A stretch of DNA of 23,801 bases from Ruminococcus sp. UBA1780 (lineage in GTDB: Bacteria; Bacillota; Clostridia; Oscillospirales; Ruminococcaceae). The DNA is taken from NCBI GenBank assembly GCA_002315235.1, contig DCGK01000128.1:1-23801 (forward strand), given 5' to 3'. Position 1 is the first letter of the stretch. Each line of letters opens with the position of its first letter. This document shows, piece after piece, positions 22,274-23,801 of the stretch. A program made the translations under genes and the position numbers. The notes beneath the pieces were generated by a model. It saw nothing but the letters and a program-made list of their open reading frames with translations. It was not told the origin of the DNA and did no database searches.

Positions 22274-23182
22274 TTGATAAAAAAGAAAAAAGAAAAACCG
22301 GATTCCGGACCGGTAAAGCGAAAGCTGAAAAAAAGTGAGCGGATTACAGAGATTGCATTCCTTTCACCAAGTCTTATCGGAGTGCTTTTCTTCTTTGTAC
22401 TGCCGTTTTTCGTCGTAATCTGGTATTCACTCATTGATAACCCGATTAACAGGAACTTTGTGTTTCTGGATAATTTCAGGGAAATTATCGGGAACGAAGC
22501 CTTTCAGCTTGCATCCAGGAATACACTGCTGTTTTCGGTAACGGCAGTACCTCTTGTAGTTGTTCTTTCGCTCCTGCTGGCGGTTCTGCTTGAATCAAAG
22601 ATTCATTTCAGAAGTCAGATCCGTGCTGCGTTTCTCTGCCCGCTCATGGTACCTACCGCATCGGTTGTACTTGTGTGGCAGGTTATGTTCCACAGGATGG
22701 GAACAGTGAACCAGCTTCTTGAAAGATTCGGAATGACGGAATCAACCGACTGGCTAAAAACGCCGAAGGGAATGATTGTTGTAGTAATCATGTTTCTCTG
22801 GAAAAATCTCGGATACAACATGATACTTTTCCTTGCAGGTCTCTCGAACATTCCGGGGGACATAATGGAGGTTGCAACGCTTGAGGGTGCGGGCTCATTC
22901 TACAAGTTCTTTCACCTCAAGCTCAGATATCTTTCACCTACAATCCTGTTTGTAACGATACTTTCACTTATCAATTCATTCAAGATTTTCCGTGAGGTTT
23001 ATCTGCTCACAGGTGACTATCCGGATTCGCTGTACATGGTTCAGCATTTTATGAACAACACATTTTCACTTCTTGAATACCAGAAGCTTTCATCATCAGC
23101 AATAGTAATGTCTCTGGTGATGGCTGTGGTAATAGCGGTTCTTTTTGCTGTTGAAAACAAATTCGGAAAGGACGTGGAGTGA
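22274..23182 (+). CDS. Carbohydrate ABC transporter permease, MalF/UgpA type
   Basis: Inner-membrane component of a sugar or oligosaccharide importer, 302 residues. The basic N-terminus is LIKKKKEKPDSGPVKRKLKKSER (in part). About six membrane segments follow, starting at IAFLSPSLIGVLFFFVLPFFVVIWYSL (in part). The cytosolic EAA loop that contacts the ATPase is EVATLEGAGSFYKFFHLKLRYLSP (in part), typical of the MalF-like family. The frame is open from an ATG at 22151, but the first 41 residues look non-coding. GGAGG at 22262-22266 sits seven bases from TTG at 22274, so I call a TTG start. Its stop overlaps the next gene's ATG by one base. Substrate unknown; given the neighbourhood, xylo-oligosaccharides are possible. 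The solute-binding protein and ATPase are not in the window. Confidence 0.9.
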   Translation: MIKKKKEKPDSGPVKRKLKKSERITEIAFLSPSLIGVLFFFVLPFFVVIWYSLIDNPINRNFVFLDNFREIIGNEAFQLASRNTLLFSVTAVPLVVVLSLLLAVLLESKIHFRSQIRAAFLCPLMVPTASVVLVWQVMFHRMGTVNQLLERFGMTESTDWLKTPKGMIVVVIMFLWKNLGYNMILFLAGLSNIPGDIMEVATLEGAGSFYKFFHLKLRYLSPTILFVTILSLINSFKIFREVYLLTGDYPDSLYMVQHFMNNTFSLLEYQKLSSSAIVMSLVMAVVIAVLFAVENKFGKDVE

Positions 23183-23801
23183 TGAAGCGGAAGTTATCAG
23201 GATACAGACTGAAACAGAAAATGTTTTCGGTATTCTTTACTGTATTTGCTTCTGTATGTGCGGTTCTTTTCCTGTTTCCTACTGCGGTAACGATAGCAAA
23301 TTCATTTATGACGCAGAAGGAAATCAACTCCAACTACGGAGCGATGATCAGCAGCTTTGACAAAAATGAAGCAAAAAAGACCTATATAAACGAAAAGCTT
23401 AATCTTAAGCTTATACCGGACAAAGTGAGTTTTGAACAGTACAAAACGGTTCTGTTCAAAAGTTCCGATTATCTTATGAAATTCTGGAACTCGGTTATAC
23501 TTGTGGTTCCGATAGTTCTTTTTCAGGTTATCATTGCATCCCTTGCTGCATACAGCTTTGCACGGTACCGGGGTCGGTTCAAGGAGCTTCTTTTTTTCGT
23601 GTACGTAATACTAATGCTCATGCCGTATCAGGTTACACTGGTTCCGAACTATCTTGTGGCAGATGCTCTTGGAATACTTAACACCAGATTTTCAATTATA
23701 CTTCCGGGTATTTTCGCACCGTTCAGTGTATTTATTCTTGCAAAGGTAATGAGAAGAATACCTGAATCATACATTGAAGCGGCAAAGCTTGACGGTGCCG
23801 G
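23182..23801 (+). CDS. Carbohydrate ABC transporter permease, MalG/UgpE type, 5' part
   Basis: The second permease half starts at ATG 23182-23184, sharing its A with the preceding TGA stop (translational coupling), with GTGGAG just upstream. 206 codons are visible before the window ends. The first membrane helix is about residues 15-40, followed by NSFMTQKEI, a family landmark. An external loop of about 60 residues follows, then FWNSVILVVPIVLFQVIIASLAAYSFAR (in part), LMPYQVTLVPNYL, and the start of the EAA loop, EAAKLDGAG, where the sequence is cut. This is the usual MalG-type partner of the upstream gene. Confidence 0.93.
   Translation, partial: MKRKLSGYRLKQKMFSVFFTVFASVCAVLFLFPTAVTIANSFMTQKEINSNYGAMISSFDKNEAKKTYINEKLNLKLIPDKVSFEQYKTVLFKSSDYLMKFWNSVILVVPIVLFQVIIASLAAYSFARYRGRFKELLFFVYVILMLMPYQVTLVPNYLVADALGILNTRFSIILPGIFAPFSVFILAKVMRRIPESYIEAAKLDGA

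Noticed and set aside
1..23801. CRISPR arrays, tRNA or rRNA genes, transposases, phage genes
   Set aside because: None seen on either strand; the only repeats are the short ones listed.

Overview
The window looks like a chromosomal segment of an anaerobic, fibre-degrading Firmicute, most likely a Ruminococcus of the R. flavefaciens type (Oscillospiraceae). The reasons are a modular GH11-CBM22-GH10 xylanase, a ferredoxin-dependent indolepyruvate/arylpyruvate oxidoreductase with an aryl-CoA ligase, subunits of a sodium-pumping decarboxylase, a minimal SufC/SufB pair, and AT-rich spacers with strong Gram-positive promoters and GGAGG-type ribosome sites. This assignment is inferred from gene content; no rRNA or marker gene is present.

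Layout. (1) 1-1681, minus: 5' part of a secreted bifunctional xylanase, with a near-consensus promoter, a cre-like site and a palindrome upstream. (2) 2269-3756, plus: membrane-anchored HtrA/DegP-type serine protease. (3) 3965-7670, plus: iorA-iorB-paaK operon, probably salvaging or producing aryl acids that are interconverted with aromatic amino acids. (4) 7928-11685, plus: ECF-type sigma factor, a membrane-anchored beta-propeller protein and a DUF4349-type lipoprotein, probably one envelope-sensing operon. (5) 11962-15138, plus: SWIM-SNF2 helicase with a 160-nt structured leader. (6) 15141-15373: a GC-rich multi-stem element, a promoter and a second leader, then sufC-like, sufB-like and a small HMA-domain protein (15374-17299). 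(7) 17352-18982, minus: beta and gamma subunits of a Na+-translocating decarboxylase, convergent on the HMA gene and sharing a bidirectional terminator with it. (8) 19340-22006, plus: an 888-residue soluble protein with the order PAS, GGDEF, GAF-like, histidine kinase, receiver. (9) 22274 to the end, plus: two inner-membrane components of a carbohydrate ABC importer, the second cut by the window edge.

Together the genes fit a polysaccharide degrader: xylanase outside, sugar import, anaerobic ferredoxin and sodium-coupled metabolism, Fe-S assembly for the many Fe-S enzymes, and envelope stress/signalling units. There is no CRISPR array, tRNA, rRNA, transposase or phage gene. The most unusual points are the GGDEF-plus-hybrid-kinase fusion, the sigma factor paired with a beta-propeller membrane protein rather than a recognisable zinc-finger anti-sigma factor, a 19-bp intergenic repeat present in three copies, and the multi-stem element between the SNF2 and suf genes.
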